A stretch of DNA of 12,221 nt from Chromatiales bacterium (GTDB lineage Bacteria; Pseudomonadota; Gammaproteobacteria; UBA6429): assembly GCA_027076405.1 (NCBI GenBank), contig JALTJN010000427.1:1-12221 (forward strand). The letters run 5' to 3'. The number at the start of each line of letters is the position of its first letter. The stretch's first letter is position 1. The position numbers and the translations under genes were made by a program. The notes below the pieces were generated by a model. The model had not been told where the DNA came from, ran no database searches, and was given only the letters and a program-made list of their open reading frames with translations. Below, in pieces: positions 1-7,742 of the stretch.

Positions 1-667
1 AAGCTCCTTCTGCAAAAGCATAGCCACCACGTATCATGCGCAGCCACCACTGTGTGAATTTCGTCATAGCGGCATCATGCCAAGCCATATGGTGTTCTAA
101 GCGCCAAATAGACCAACCAGACTGACGCAACCGAATACACAACTCCGGCTCCTCTCCTGCAATCAAATCATCCCTATATCCTCCGGCATCATCCAAAGCA
201 TCTGATCTAACCATCGCTATACCGCCGCATGCCTTGGTTTCACCCACAGGTGTGTCCCACTCAATGTCGCAGAGCTTGTTGTATATACTGTGTTCTGGAA
301 AACGTTCCTGTAATCGACCACATGTCATTGCAGTCGATGTATTAGCATTCATAAAAGCACTAGCATTATTAAGCCAGTCTTTATTTAACTCGCAATCACC
401 ATCAACAAACTGAACGTACTCAATAGTCGATTCGGTTTTCAGTAAGTATTTAAATCCTATATTACGTGCCCTGGCAGCAGTAAAAGGAATACTGATATCT
501 AAATCGATAACAACAGCGCCTAAACTGCGTGCTAAGTCAGTAGAACCATCTGTCGAACCTGAATCAACATAAACCAATTTAGTTGCTATCCCATGAACAG
601 ATTCAAGACATCGCTTTAAACGCTCACCCTCATTACGACCAATAATAACTACACCAATCTTAGTCAC
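1..667 (-). CDS. Glycosyltransferase family 2, N-terminal part (cut by left edge)
   Basis: About 222 codons read leftward from a GTG start at 667 and run off the window without a stop. The protein shows a GT-A family 2 domain: VIIGRNEGERL (residues 7-17, first strand), VDSGSTDGS (34-42, nucleotide-binding loop), FVDGD (87-91, the DxD-type metal site), then an acceptor-side region with GGYRDDLIAGEEPELCIRL, whose acidic EEPE stretch would hold the catalytic base. The start is fixed by the sequence: TAA lies in frame just upstream, and AAGGAA (675-680) sits 7 nt before GTG. The GTG shares one base with the TAG stop of the upstream glycosyltransferase gene, which points to translational coupling. 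It probably adds a sugar to the lipid-linked repeat unit on the cytoplasmic side of the membrane. Donor and acceptor cannot be read from the sequence. Family call strong, specificity unknown. Confidence 0.9.
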   Translation of the reverse strand, partial: MTKIGVVIIGRNEGERLKRCLESVHGIATKLVYVDSGSTDGSTDLARSLGAVVIDLDISIPFTAARARNIGFKYLLKTESTIEYVQFVDGDCELNKDWLNNASAFMNANTSTAMTCGRLQERFPEHSIYNKLCDIEWDTPVGETKACGGIAMVRSDALDDAGGYRDDLIAGEEPELCIRLRQSGWSIWRLEHHMAWHDAAMTKFTQWWLRMIRGGYAFAEGA

Positions 668-1674
668 TATTTATTTCCTTGTCTGATTGACCAAGCTTTA
701 CCTGATAAAACTGACCTCAGATCCCCCCCAAGCAAATCAGACATAAATCGTTTAGGATCATTCTCTATTCCTTTGCCACCAAGTTGCAACTTAGCGCGTA
801 ACAATAAAGATAGCCTACCAATAGTCCAAAGAAAATCTGCTAGAAAAAGTCCAAAAATCCCGTAGTGTTTAATAAAAAATCGCCGTCTAGAATCATACCA
901 GTAACCTGCTCGCCGTTTAGCTGGTGCTTTAATGCCTGTTGATGCACCTTCCAAGTGTAACACTCGTGATTGAGGTACATACCATACCTCCCAGCCAGCC
1001 TTCTTAGCTCTCCAACAAAAATCGACCTCTTCGAAGTAGAGAAAAAAGTTATCGTCCATCAAATCGATGTCTTCAAACACCGAACTTCGCACAATCATGC
1101 TCGCCCCAGATACCCAATCACAAGAGTGTGCTTCCGATTGGGGAGTATCTGAGACAACGTATTTATGCAAAAGGCGACTAAGGACACCAAGTCGTGCACC
1201 ACCATCCAGTTCGCTGAGTGGTGAATGAATTCGGTGAGCTGAGCAATCTAAACTCCCTTCAGCATTTTCAAGTAAAGAACCCGCAATTCCTGCTTTAGGA
1301 TTTGCATCCATAAACTGCACAAGAGAGCTTATTGCACCGTGTCTAGCGACAGTATCAGGGTTAAGTAGCATTACATACTCAGGCTCTTTCTGCATTGCTA
1401 ATTCGATGCCTATATTATTACCAAAAGCGAAACCACCATTTCGATCACTAATAACTATCTCAACCCAGTTGCCCCAATTCTTTTGAGCAACGAGCTTATT
1501 TAAATTGCTTACAGAGTCATCACCAGAATCATTATCAATAACAACAACACGAGCACCTACAAGAGAATCCAATTCAGACTCTAGGGAAATCAAACAGTTG
1601 GATACAAGATCAGCAGTGCGATAATTAACAATAATTATTTGAACTTGAGACATTGAATGCTGAATCTTAGACAT
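667..1674 (-). CDS. Glycosyltransferase family 2, rhamnosyltransferase-like
   Basis: This 335-residue cytosolic or membrane-associated GT-A enzyme belongs to the WbbL-like branch of family 2. Visible motifs in order: IVNYRT (15-20), VIDNDSGDDS (45-54), NGGFAFGNNIG (79-89, typical of dTDP-rhamnosyltransferase-like enzymes), LLNPDT (103-108, NPD in place of DxD), WVSGASMIVR (187-196) and FFLYFEEVDFCWRAKKAGW (210-228, containing the ED pair of the catalytic base), then a His near 240. The length is normal for the family. The start is uncertain: ATG at 1674 has no good ribosome site, and ATG at 1653 (residue 8) lies closer to the first beta strand. It is followed with a 1-nt overlap by another glycosyltransferase gene. 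A G7 run (plus-strand C7, 723-729) lies in the last 20 or so codons. Donor identity (rhamnose) is inferred only from family resemblance. Confidence 0.92.
   Translation of the reverse strand: MSKIQHSMSQVQIIIVNYRTADLVSNCLISLESELDSLVGARVVVIDNDSGDDSVSNLNKLVAQKNWGNWVEIVISDRNGGFAFGNNIGIELAMQKEPEYVMLLNPDTVARHGAISSLVQFMDANPKAGIAGSLLENAEGSLDCSAHRIHSPLSELDGGARLGVLSRLLHKYVVSDTPQSEAHSCDWVSGASMIVRSSVFEDIDLMDDNFFLYFEEVDFCWRAKKAGWEVWYVPQSRVLHLEGASTGIKAPAKRRAGYWYDSRRRFFIKHYGIFGLFLADFLWTIGRLSLLLRAKLQLGGKGIENDPKRFMSDLLGGDLRSVLSGKAWSIRQGNK
675..680 (-). promoter_or_regulatory. Ribosome binding site that fixes the GTG start at 667
   Basis: The minus strand reads AAGGAA, 7 nt before the GTG at 667-665 and inside the end of the upstream gene. 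An in-frame TAA lies two codons upstream of the GTG, so no longer start is possible. Confidence 0.65.
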
Positions 1675-1749
1675 ATTTATTTTAATGACTGAAAGCGCAG
1701 AATAAACACATATATTGTAAATGTATGTTTAATTAATGAAGTTATAATA

Positions 1750-1772
1750 TTCACTTTACCACCTTCACTTTA
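1750..1772. repeat. 14-bp tandem duplication at the acyltransferase stop codon
   Basis: On the plus strand TTCACTTTA occurs at 1750-1758 and again at 1764-1772, separated by CCACC, a period of 14 bp (about 1.6 copies). Because 14 is not a multiple of 3, the second copy changes the reading frame and brings in the TGA stop at 1753-1751. Removing 14 bp gives an open frame that continues to a TAA at 1679-1677. Confidence 0.85.
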
Positions 1773-2599
1773 GCTGAAATTATATACGCCGTTATCAAAA
1801 ACAATGTGAGTAATGATGCTATATAAATAGAGGGATATAAAATAAGCCCGAAAGCCAAACCACTAATGATTAAAATATATGCGGTAATCGAAAACATCTG
1901 CCCTCTTTTAATGGTATATATTTTATCTCTTATTCCCAGAACTCGTCTCTCTATGTACCAAAATAAAAATGCAGCAGAGAAAATATGCCGCAAATCAGAT
2001 TCACGTAAATCAAAATGCCCTAATACCCAATTAAACAAAAATACGCCAAATGCGATTGGTGCATAAGCACCAAGAAACCATAAAACAGATACAATAATGC
2101 ACCAAGTTATTAATTGCCTTGCCGCTCTTGCAAAAACGACTAATAATAACGGAGCTAAGAGATAAAATTGTTCTTCCGCGTTGACGCTCCAAAAATGGTG
2201 TCCTGTTCCGTCTAATGGCATGCATTCTTTACAGGCCTGTAGTTGAGGTGGGCCAAACAAATTATACACCCAAGTTATTTTATACAGTATAAACTCTATC
2301 CACTTATGGTCAATTGGGTCTTTTAATAAACTTGCGATAATAATAAGACTTAATGCAATGTAATAGGGAACCCATATCCTTACTGTTCGGTTAAAATAAA
2401 ATCTAGGTAACTTATTTAGATCAGTTTTTATTAAAATTCCGCCAATAAGCCAGCCACTTAATGCAAAAAAAATATCAACTGCTAATTTCCCACTATGTTC
2501 CCACGAGATAAGCCCATCATGACCAAACATCACAACGCTTGCCAGAATGATTCTCAGATAATCAAAATAGGGGTAATAGACTCTACTGGGGCTATCCAT
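1751..2599 (-). CDS. Acyltransferase family 3 (OafA/YrhL-like), C-terminus apparently frameshifted
   Basis: This integral membrane protein has 282 residues, shorter than the roughly 340-360 usual for acyltransferase-3 (PF01757). Family motifs are intact in the N-terminal half: R16-x10-H27 in the first membrane helix (the proposed catalytic pair), FFALSGWL (44-51), an R-rich segment YFNRTVRIWVPYY, and HFWSVNAEEQFYLLAP, the counterpart of WSLxxEexFYL. The family moves acetyl or similar acyl groups onto exported glycans, so it probably O-acylates the repeat unit. It starts 8 nt after the stop of the hydrolase-like gene. The C-terminal membrane helices expected in the family are missing. A 14-bp tandem duplication spans the stop codon. 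With one copy removed the frame continues for 24 more codons (…SLIKHTFTIYVFILRF…) and ends 2 nt before the next gene. The catalytic half is present, so residual function is possible. Confidence 0.85.
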   Translation of the reverse strand: MDSPSRVYYPYFDYLRIILASVVMFGHDGLISWEHSGKLAVDIFFALSGWLIGGILIKTDLNKLPRFYFNRTVRIWVPYYIALSLIIIASLLKDPIDHKWIEFILYKITWVYNLFGPPQLQACKECMPLDGTGHHFWSVNAEEQFYLLAPLLLVVFARAARQLITWCIIVSVLWFLGAYAPIAFGVFLFNWVLGHFDLRESDLRHIFSAAFLFWYIERRVLGIRDKIYTIKRGQMFSITAYILIISGLAFGLILYPSIYIASLLTLFLITAYIISAKVKVVK

Positions 2600-2607
2600 C
2601 TATATGC

Positions 2608-4272
2608 TCACTTACCTAAATTAAGTTGTTCTTTCACTGCACGATACTTTGGTGCTTCATCTGGGTTCTGCCATTGGTGTTCTAGTACACCCCAAGCCCC
2701 CCAACGGTTAGGTCGATAAATATAACTAAAATTCATGAACGCATCACCACCATGTCCAAACCAGAGATCAAACATTTCACGATAAAGAGCGCCCATTCGC
2801 TCAGAACGATTAGCTTCAATAAACTTTGAAGCGGCCGCATGAACTACCGGACCACTAAAACCAGGACCTACTCTCATAGATTGCCCGCCTTCATATGCCA
2901 ACAGCTTCATACCATGATGACTAGCAAGTTCTCTGTGTTCAATCATTCGGGGTTTCCTATGTTTATGAAGTGCCTCGGCAGCTTTATCCAAGAGTGCATC
3001 TACTGTGATGGCTTTGACATCATCAACTGTAACAGTCCTTTTATCACGCCTCCCACCAGCAGTAAGTAGGTCATCCACTGCACCTGCGCCAAAATATAAT
3101 GCTATGGCCAATGCATCTGCTTTAACCTTATTTGGATTTACTTTTGGATCGTTCAGCCACTTAATTACTTTTCGCGCAACCGAAGGGTTCATTCCCTGAC
3201 CAGAAACAATTTTTACAAGCTTGTGTTTTCCCTTCAATACCTTTTCGAAAATCTCAAAGACCTCAGCAGAGCGACGCGCATAGAAAAGTGCATTGGCATC
3301 TTTCTTATTAAGTGATAACCCTAAATCTCTGCCAAGCCGAGCACCTGCCTTATTAGCAAATCTATTCTGCGGAAAGATCGTATTCCAAATTTCATTTGAG
3401 TATTCTAAATAGACTGTCCGATTCTTATTAAGTCTATCAGCAATAAGCGTTGCTAGTTTTTCAACAAAATCATCATTTGCCATAGTAGGAATAACGACCC
3501 ATGGATCGGCACTTATATGATTAGATAGGTTCAACATAACCTCATAAGGCACACCTCTCCCTTTAATCGTATATGTGTAATAATCAGGTTGTACACGTTC
3601 ACTCCAGCTTTTTATTTTTGAGTGATTAACTGAGGCCCAATCCATAAAACGTAATATCTTGAATCCTTGCACTCGCGCCAAGTACGTTGGGTGAAATTTG
3701 TTTTGTTCGGTATTATTTACAGTTGGAGGAAATATTCGTATATTTCTTATATGATCGCCAACCTCCGAGCTTAATATTTTTAGTCGAAGCCCTCCTTTAG
3801 TTGGTTTTTTAACAAAGAAATGATGTAAAACATTCGGTTTATCAAAAATACACTGCCCATTCCTAAGCATTGGGCATTGGGCATCAACCCGCAAATGCAA
3901 CTTCCCCTTTCCTTCAAATATAAGAGTATATGTACCAACTGGATAGTGATTATTTTCATTTATCAAAATGGTTCTTACCCCCTGAGGAGAAATTCCACCG
4001 TAGCCATCGGGATCGAATGGCACGCGTAGTGGGTATCCATTTTTATCGCTTGGAATAGGTATGTTTGTATCCCAAGTTGTATCTTTTCCAGTTGAATCAA
4101 ACGTGATCCATTTCCGTGTACTCTTCATTCTATTTAAGAATGGCCAATCACCAGAATAATCTGTAATGCCTTCAAGATTGGTGCCTACGACACGAGTTGT
4201 CTTATCTATGCTCCAAACATTACTACTAAACACAGAAACGTAAGCAATCATAAAGAAAAAAAACAAACGCAT
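2608..4272 (-). CDS. Exported protein resembling a clan GH-A glycoside hydrolase
   Basis: The 554-residue protein begins with a signal peptide (MRLFFFFMIAYVSVF core, probable cleavage after NVWS near residue 21), so it should act in the periplasm or outside. Residues about 25-200 look like a beta-rich region, with the protein's only two cysteines (133 and 141) positioned for a disulfide. The rest looks like a TIM barrel: VYLEYSNEIWN (287-297) carries the Asn-Glu pair typical of the acid/base residue in clan GH-A, and LLAYEGGQS (457-465) places Glu461 as a candidate nucleophile. The C-terminal part is rich in Trp and Tyr, as in substrate clefts. The start has a strong ribosome site that overlaps the wzy stop. 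Lying between polymerase and acyltransferase, it may trim or release the polymer, as PslG does in the Psl system. The link to a specific GH family and the catalytic roles are inferred. Confidence 0.75.
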   Translation of the reverse strand: MRLFFFFMIAYVSVFSSNVWSIDKTTRVVGTNLEGITDYSGDWPFLNRMKSTRKWITFDSTGKDTTWDTNIPIPSDKNGYPLRVPFDPDGYGGISPQGVRTILINENNHYPVGTYTLIFEGKGKLHLRVDAQCPMLRNGQCIFDKPNVLHHFFVKKPTKGGLRLKILSSEVGDHIRNIRIFPPTVNNTEQNKFHPTYLARVQGFKILRFMDWASVNHSKIKSWSERVQPDYYTYTIKGRGVPYEVMLNLSNHISADPWVVIPTMANDDFVEKLATLIADRLNKNRTVYLEYSNEIWNTIFPQNRFANKAGARLGRDLGLSLNKKDANALFYARRSAEVFEIFEKVLKGKHKLVKIVSGQGMNPSVARKVIKWLNDPKVNPNKVKADALAIALYFGAGAVDDLLTAGGRRDKRTVTVDDVKAITVDALLDKAAEALHKHRKPRMIEHRELASHHGMKLLAYEGGQSMRVGPGFSGPVVHAAASKFIEANRSERMGALYREMFDLWFGHGGDAFMNFSYIYRPNRWGAWGVLEHQWQNPDEAPKYRAVKEQLNLGK

Positions 4273-4276
4273 ATAG

Positions 4277-4284
4277 TCACCTTT
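4277..4284 (-). promoter_or_regulatory. Strong ribosome binding site overlapping the wzy stop
   Basis: The minus strand reads AAAGGTGA, four bases before the ATG at 4272. It overlaps the TAA stop codon of the polymerase gene (4285-4283), so translation of the two genes is probably coupled. Confidence 0.7.
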
Positions 4285-5650
4285 ACCGCGTTGTTGAACT
4301 ATTTAATTCTCGAGGGAGACGTCTCTGAATATCTATAATAACGGACATCAGTGAACCTGCCACCAAAATATATAAAGGTGAAACCATTGCATTTGCAAGA
4401 GAATCAATCATAAAAAAAACAGGGATAAAGGAAACCATATAAATGAATGACTCTTCTTTAGCATTTAAAACCATTTTTCTAGCTCTAGTTGCAACAACAT
4501 ATGGTGTAGAGAGAAAAACCCAAAAAAGTGACGTTAAAGCAATTATTCCATTCTCGCTGTACACAATAATCCATAACGAATCGACACCTCGAGTCAAACG
4601 GTCGCCGTATTCATTAATAGGAAAAGCTCGACCCCACCCACCCCATCCAAATAACCATTTTTCTTCCGCTCGGTGCAGAAATAAATTTTCCTGTTTTATG
4701 CGAGCGCCTAAGGATCCTGCACGTTGGGCATCACCGCTGATTGATTGAATATTAGTAATCAACTCTACCCCATCCCAATAGCCAGTCACTCTTACAGTCA
4801 AATAACCGGCAATAACCAGCACTAGCATTAACAATAATACTCTTGCCATACCTGCTTTCGTCATTACGCGAGCAAGAATTGCCATCGCCATAACAACAAC
4901 GCCATTCCCTGACTTACATGCGATAACCGTTATGATAAGAATTTTTTCTAAAATCGAAGATCGTATTCCTAATATGCGTGTTTTATTATTCTCTGTACGT
5001 AAAGTAAAGATCGCTAAAACTGAAATGGAAACGAATAAAGCAACCATTAAACCGTGCTGCATAAATACTTTTGGCCGCCAACCACCATATCGAATATGCT
5101 CTACCCAATCTGCTTGGTTAAATCCATAAACAATCTGGTTAAGGCGTGGGCTCATAAATACTTCAAACCAAATAAAGGGGAGATATACAGCCGTTGCAAC
5201 CACAAGCCCTAATAAAATAAATTTCAAATCTTCAATCGTTCTAAAATATTTTCTACCAAGAAAATACGGTACGCCCCAAACTAAATATGTATTAATAGAA
5301 GATGACAGTCCATCCCAAATACCTAGACCATTTTCTAACGAGGTAAAAATGGGAATGATACAAAATAGCAACATTGGCCAATCCCACTTTCTTAACCTAA
5401 ACTTTTTTTTACGACCGAAAAAATACGTTGAAATCAATGCTGAAATACCAAACGCTGTGTACTTAGTCAAATCCGGCAAAAGAAAGAGATCTATAGATGA
5501 CTCAGGTAAGAACAACCAAGCACCTAACATATTGGTTAAAATATATACTCTTGGATCCCTGAATTTTCGATATACTAAGGAAAAAACAATCAACCACAAT
5601 ATCAAGATAAATGTATCAAGATTCATTTTTTCTACTGGGCAGCCCCTCAC
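4283..5650 (-). CDS. wzy: O-antigen/exopolysaccharide polymerase (Wzy) or ligase-like membrane protein
   Basis: This polytopic inner-membrane protein has 455 residues, with long hydrophobic segments over most of its length. A large hydrophilic loop in the C-terminal half contains SGDAQRAGSLGARIKQENLF and LFGWGGWGRAF followed by DRLTRGVDSLW. That layout, with Arg-rich loop residues and a G-x-G-x-G stretch before an Asp, is typical of the Wzy/WaaL family (PF04932). It would join lipid-linked repeat units on the periplasmic face. A flippase in the same operon favours polymerase over ligase, but the sequence alone cannot separate them. The reading frame opens at GTG 5650, but the ATG at 5626 (residue 9) directly precedes the first hydrophobic helix and is the more likely start. 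An A8 run (plus-strand T8, 5403-5410) encodes Lys-Lys-Lys near residue 81. Sequence is poorly conserved in this family, so the symbol reflects role only. Confidence 0.8.
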   Translation of the reverse strand: MRGCPVEKMNLDTFILILWLIVFSLVYRKFRDPRVYILTNMLGAWLFLPESSIDLFLLPDLTKYTAFGISALISTYFFGRKKKFRLRKWDWPMLLFCIIPIFTSLENGLGIWDGLSSSINTYLVWGVPYFLGRKYFRTIEDLKFILLGLVVATAVYLPFIWFEVFMSPRLNQIVYGFNQADWVEHIRYGGWRPKVFMQHGLMVALFVSISVLAIFTLRTENNKTRILGIRSSILEKILIITVIACKSGNGVVVMAMAILARVMTKAGMARVLLLMLVLVIAGYLTVRVTGYWDGVELITNIQSISGDAQRAGSLGARIKQENLFLHRAEEKWLFGWGGWGRAFPINEYGDRLTRGVDSLWIIVYSENGIIALTSLFWVFLSTPYVVATRARKMVLNAKEESFIYMVSFIPVFFMIDSLANAMVSPLYILVAGSLMSVIIDIQRRLPRELNSSTTR

Positions 5651-5682
5651 CCTCTATACTAGTTACACAATAAAGGAGTAAA

Positions 5683-6333
5683 CTAAATATCAAAACAATT
5701 TTTACTCCTATACAAAATTGACGTTGCAAAATGGACAGCATCTGTTGGACCCATTCCATAAAAATCAATTCTCTTGAACCCTTGCTCTTTTATTTTTTGT
5801 ATCCCTTCCTGATAACGCAATCGGTCACTATTATCAAACACGATTACGCCATCATCTTTAAGTGCAGATATGCAATTTTCTAATGTTTTTACCCTTTCTC
5901 GCCCATCAATTAACACAACATCAAAAACCTTTTCATACTCAAGTATTTTATTTTGGTAAGAATTGTCCTCCAACGTGTGGCAATGTAGCTCACAATTACT
6001 CGGTAACTTACTATTAATCAGCTCATACCAATCTTTTGAATGTTCTAGAGAAATTACACTATTAACTTTTGAAGCGAACCACAATGTAGACTGACCGGCA
6101 CCATACTCAAACACCTTCATGTCTTTAGTAAGTCTGCCTTCCAAAAAATTAATTATAGAATAGGATATCCATGGCAATGGATTTCCTTCTGCATCCATCG
6201 GTGCATTATTTCTATAGCTTTTGAACCATCCCTTTCTAACCAAAAAACTGTCAGAACGTAAAATATGCCAAGCACTTAGCAAGCCAAAGCTATATTTTTT
6301 TAACCAAGCTCTTAAAATATCTTTTAATAGCAC
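5683..6333 (-). CDS. Class I SAM-dependent methyltransferase
   Basis: The 216-residue soluble protein has a Rossmann-type methyltransferase core: VFEYGAGQST (74-83) is motif I, which binds SAM. LEHSKDW (96-102) provides the acidic residue at the end of the second strand. LIDGRER (141-147) and VFDNSDR (165-171) are the later strands, where Asp residues could bind substrate or metal. The first 60 or so residues (including KGWFKSYRNNAPMDAEG) resemble the leader of methyltransferases found in glycan clusters. It likely O-methylates a sugar of the repeat unit or a nucleotide sugar; the target is not visible. The frame opens with GTG at 6333, with AGGGAT about 10 nt upstream as a plausible ribosome site. 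It lies between the iron-sulfur protein gene (99-nt gap with a hairpin) and the polymerase gene. Confidence 0.85.
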   Translation of the reverse strand: MLLKDILRAWLKKYSFGLLSAWHILRSDSFLVRKGWFKSYRNNAPMDAEGNPLPWISYSIINFLEGRLTKDMKVFEYGAGQSTLWFASKVNSVISLEHSKDWYELINSKLPSNCELHCHTLEDNSYQNKILEYEKVFDVVLIDGRERVKTLENCISALKDDGVIVFDNSDRLRYQEGIQKIKEQGFKRIDFYGMGPTDAVHFATSILYRSKNCFDI

Positions 6334-6365
6334 TCTTAATTATCCCTATATAATAAATACACAAC

Positions 6366-6400
6366 CATACGTAATATCATGCATCAATATTAATCGTATG
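6366..6400 (-). repeat. Imperfect inverted repeat (hairpin) between frhB-like and methyltransferase genes
   Basis: Plus-strand CATACGTAATAT (6366-6377) pairs with ATATTAATCGTATG (6387-6400). That gives 12 pairs with a 2-nt bulge around a 9-nt loop. No U-run follows in the direction of transcription, so it does not look like a classical intrinsic terminator. It could be an mRNA processing or stability element, or a protein-binding palindrome. Confidence 0.5.
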
Positions 6401-6432
6401 AACCTGGATACAATCTAACAAAACATTAAAGC

Positions 6433-7656
6433 TCATAGCTTTCCTCGGATTTTCAAACTCACGAACCATCTACCCGTACGCCAAAATGAAAAGAGAACTC
6501 TTTTAAAACCAAGATCAAGATATTTTCTAAATAGTGGATAGCCGCGAAATGATGGTGCAGTCAGACCTAATATACGAAGCCAAAATATTTTAATAAATAC
6601 ATGTCTATAGCGCTGCAACAAGCCTACTTGAGCATTATATAGTTCTTCTTCAGAACATTTAGATGCTGTAAGTTGATTAGTTTGTATCATCTGCTCGATC
6701 CAATCTTGACCTTTATCTGTTCTTGTAATTACAAGACTGGCACCAGAAAAATCATTACCTGTTTTACGGTTCCAAGCATCACCGACTGATATATCCGCAA
6801 ACTCTCCTGTGCCATCAGGGCACATATTACATCGAAACGCCTTATTCTTCGTAAGCACAGTGTCCCATGCTCTTTTATAAGTCATCTCATATCTTTCACT
6901 GCTACCTACAGTTGCAACACTAAAATTACCAGGCCACCCGTGCCCTCTATAACGCAAGTCAATGATATCTTTAAGTTTAATTCCAAGTTCATCTAATAAT
7001 ATTTGCGTTGCTTTTGATGAGGGTGTTCCACCACAGAATATTGAAACTGTTAACAGAATATTTTTGTCCACATAACTATTAAGCTTGCGAATTTTTTCAA
7101 TTGCGGCGATTTCACATGGCTTACCAATAACAATCATCGGCTTACCTATTTCGATCAAACCTTTAAGCCCTGTACATAATGAAGCTGGTGCATATCGCGA
7201 ACCAGTACCATCTTGTATCTCTATACTAGATTCACAAACAACAGCGCGATTTTCTGTAGGTGACTTTGTATCTGGTTGTATATGCAACACACCACTTGCA
7301 AAACCTATTTCAGTAGCATAACGCCCAATAGCCGTACAAACACCACCAGAACTTCCTACAAAATGCTCATTATCATTACTCGACCATGCTTCGAATATGT
7401 TTATAAATGCGCCCCAATCATCTTGCACTGTTCTATTACAATACTTTGATTCACTTTTATATGTTTTTTGTAGGCTAATTCCAGAGCAAACATTTATACA
7501 CTGTTCACAGTCATTACAAGTACTCTCTATAACCACAGGTTTATAGCCATATTCGTAAATATTTTCCATTCGAATAGCATTAGTAGGGCAAATAAATGCA
7601 CATGCTCCACACCCATGACAAAGATCAGCTTTAACAACTTCAGCTACAGTATTCAT
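6433..7656 (-). CDS. Iron-sulfur flavoprotein of the F420 hydrogenase/dehydrogenase beta-subunit (FrhB/FdhB) family
   Basis: The 407-residue protein starts with a 2x[4Fe-4S] ferredoxin domain: Cys13, 16, 19, 23-Pro and Cys47, 50, 53, 57, both CxxCxxCxxxC. The FrhB/FdhB N- and C-terminal domains follow, with VGSSGGV (100-106), GKPCE (178-182), CGGTPS (208-213), RYRGHGWPG (235-243) and RCNMCPD (275-281). The extra cysteines 181, 208, 276 and 279 could bind a further cluster. The family covers F420-reducing hydrogenase beta subunits and plant chlorophyll reductases, all moving electrons between iron-sulfur centres and flavin. Copies inside polysaccharide loci, often beside pyruvyl transferase-like genes as here, have no established reaction that I know of. 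A redox step on a sugar or sugar nucleotide is the natural guess. It is unlikely to be a real F420 hydrogenase subunit, since no hydrogenase partners are present. ATG start with GAGGT 3 nt upstream. Confidence 0.85.
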   Translation of the reverse strand: MNTVAEVVKADLCHGCGACAFICPTNAIRMENIYEYGYKPVVIESTCNDCEQCINVCSGISLQKTYKSESKYCNRTVQDDWGAFINIFEAWSSNDNEHFVGSSGGVCTAIGRYATEIGFASGVLHIQPDTKSPTENRAVVCESSIEIQDGTGSRYAPASLCTGLKGLIEIGKPMIVIGKPCEIAAIEKIRKLNSYVDKNILLTVSIFCGGTPSSKATQILLDELGIKLKDIIDLRYRGHGWPGNFSVATVGSSERYEMTYKRAWDTVLTKNKAFRCNMCPDGTGEFADISVGDAWNRKTGNDFSGASLVITRTDKGQDWIEQMIQTNQLTASKCSEEELYNAQVGLLQRYRHVFIKIFWLRILGLTAPSFRGYPLFRKYLDLGFKRVLFSFWRTGRWFVSLKIRGKL

Positions 7657-7659
7657 AAT

Positions 7660-7680
7660 ACCTCAAAAAAACCTCAAATA
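7660..7680 (-). repeat. Duplicated ribosome-site block upstream of the iron-sulfur protein gene
   Basis: On the minus strand TTTGAGGT occurs twice, 11 nt apart, with a T-run between the copies. The proximal GAGGT serves the ATG at 7656. The distal copy is too far upstream to serve it directly. Confidence 0.55.
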
Positions 7681-7742
7681 TCCCGAAAATGGTATGTTCA
7701 ATCCACCATAAAAAATAAAAAGCAATTAAACATAAAAACTTG

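Noticed and set aside
1675..1750. Possible promoter or hairpin (imperfect AAACAyAyA inverted repeat) in the 76-nt gap before the 667-1674 gene
   Set aside because: The stretch reads as coding sequence once the 14-bp duplication is removed, and no convincing -35/-10 pair is present.
6433..7656. True coenzyme F420 hydrogenase or formate dehydrogenase beta subunit
   Set aside because: No hydrogenase or formate dehydrogenase subunits are present and all neighbours are glycan genes; only the family fold is shared.
7657..7742. Hairpin ATGGT/ACCAT followed by TTTT as terminator between pyruvyl transferase and iron-sulfur protein genes
   Set aside because: A 5-bp stem with an 11-nt loop is too weak to terminate.
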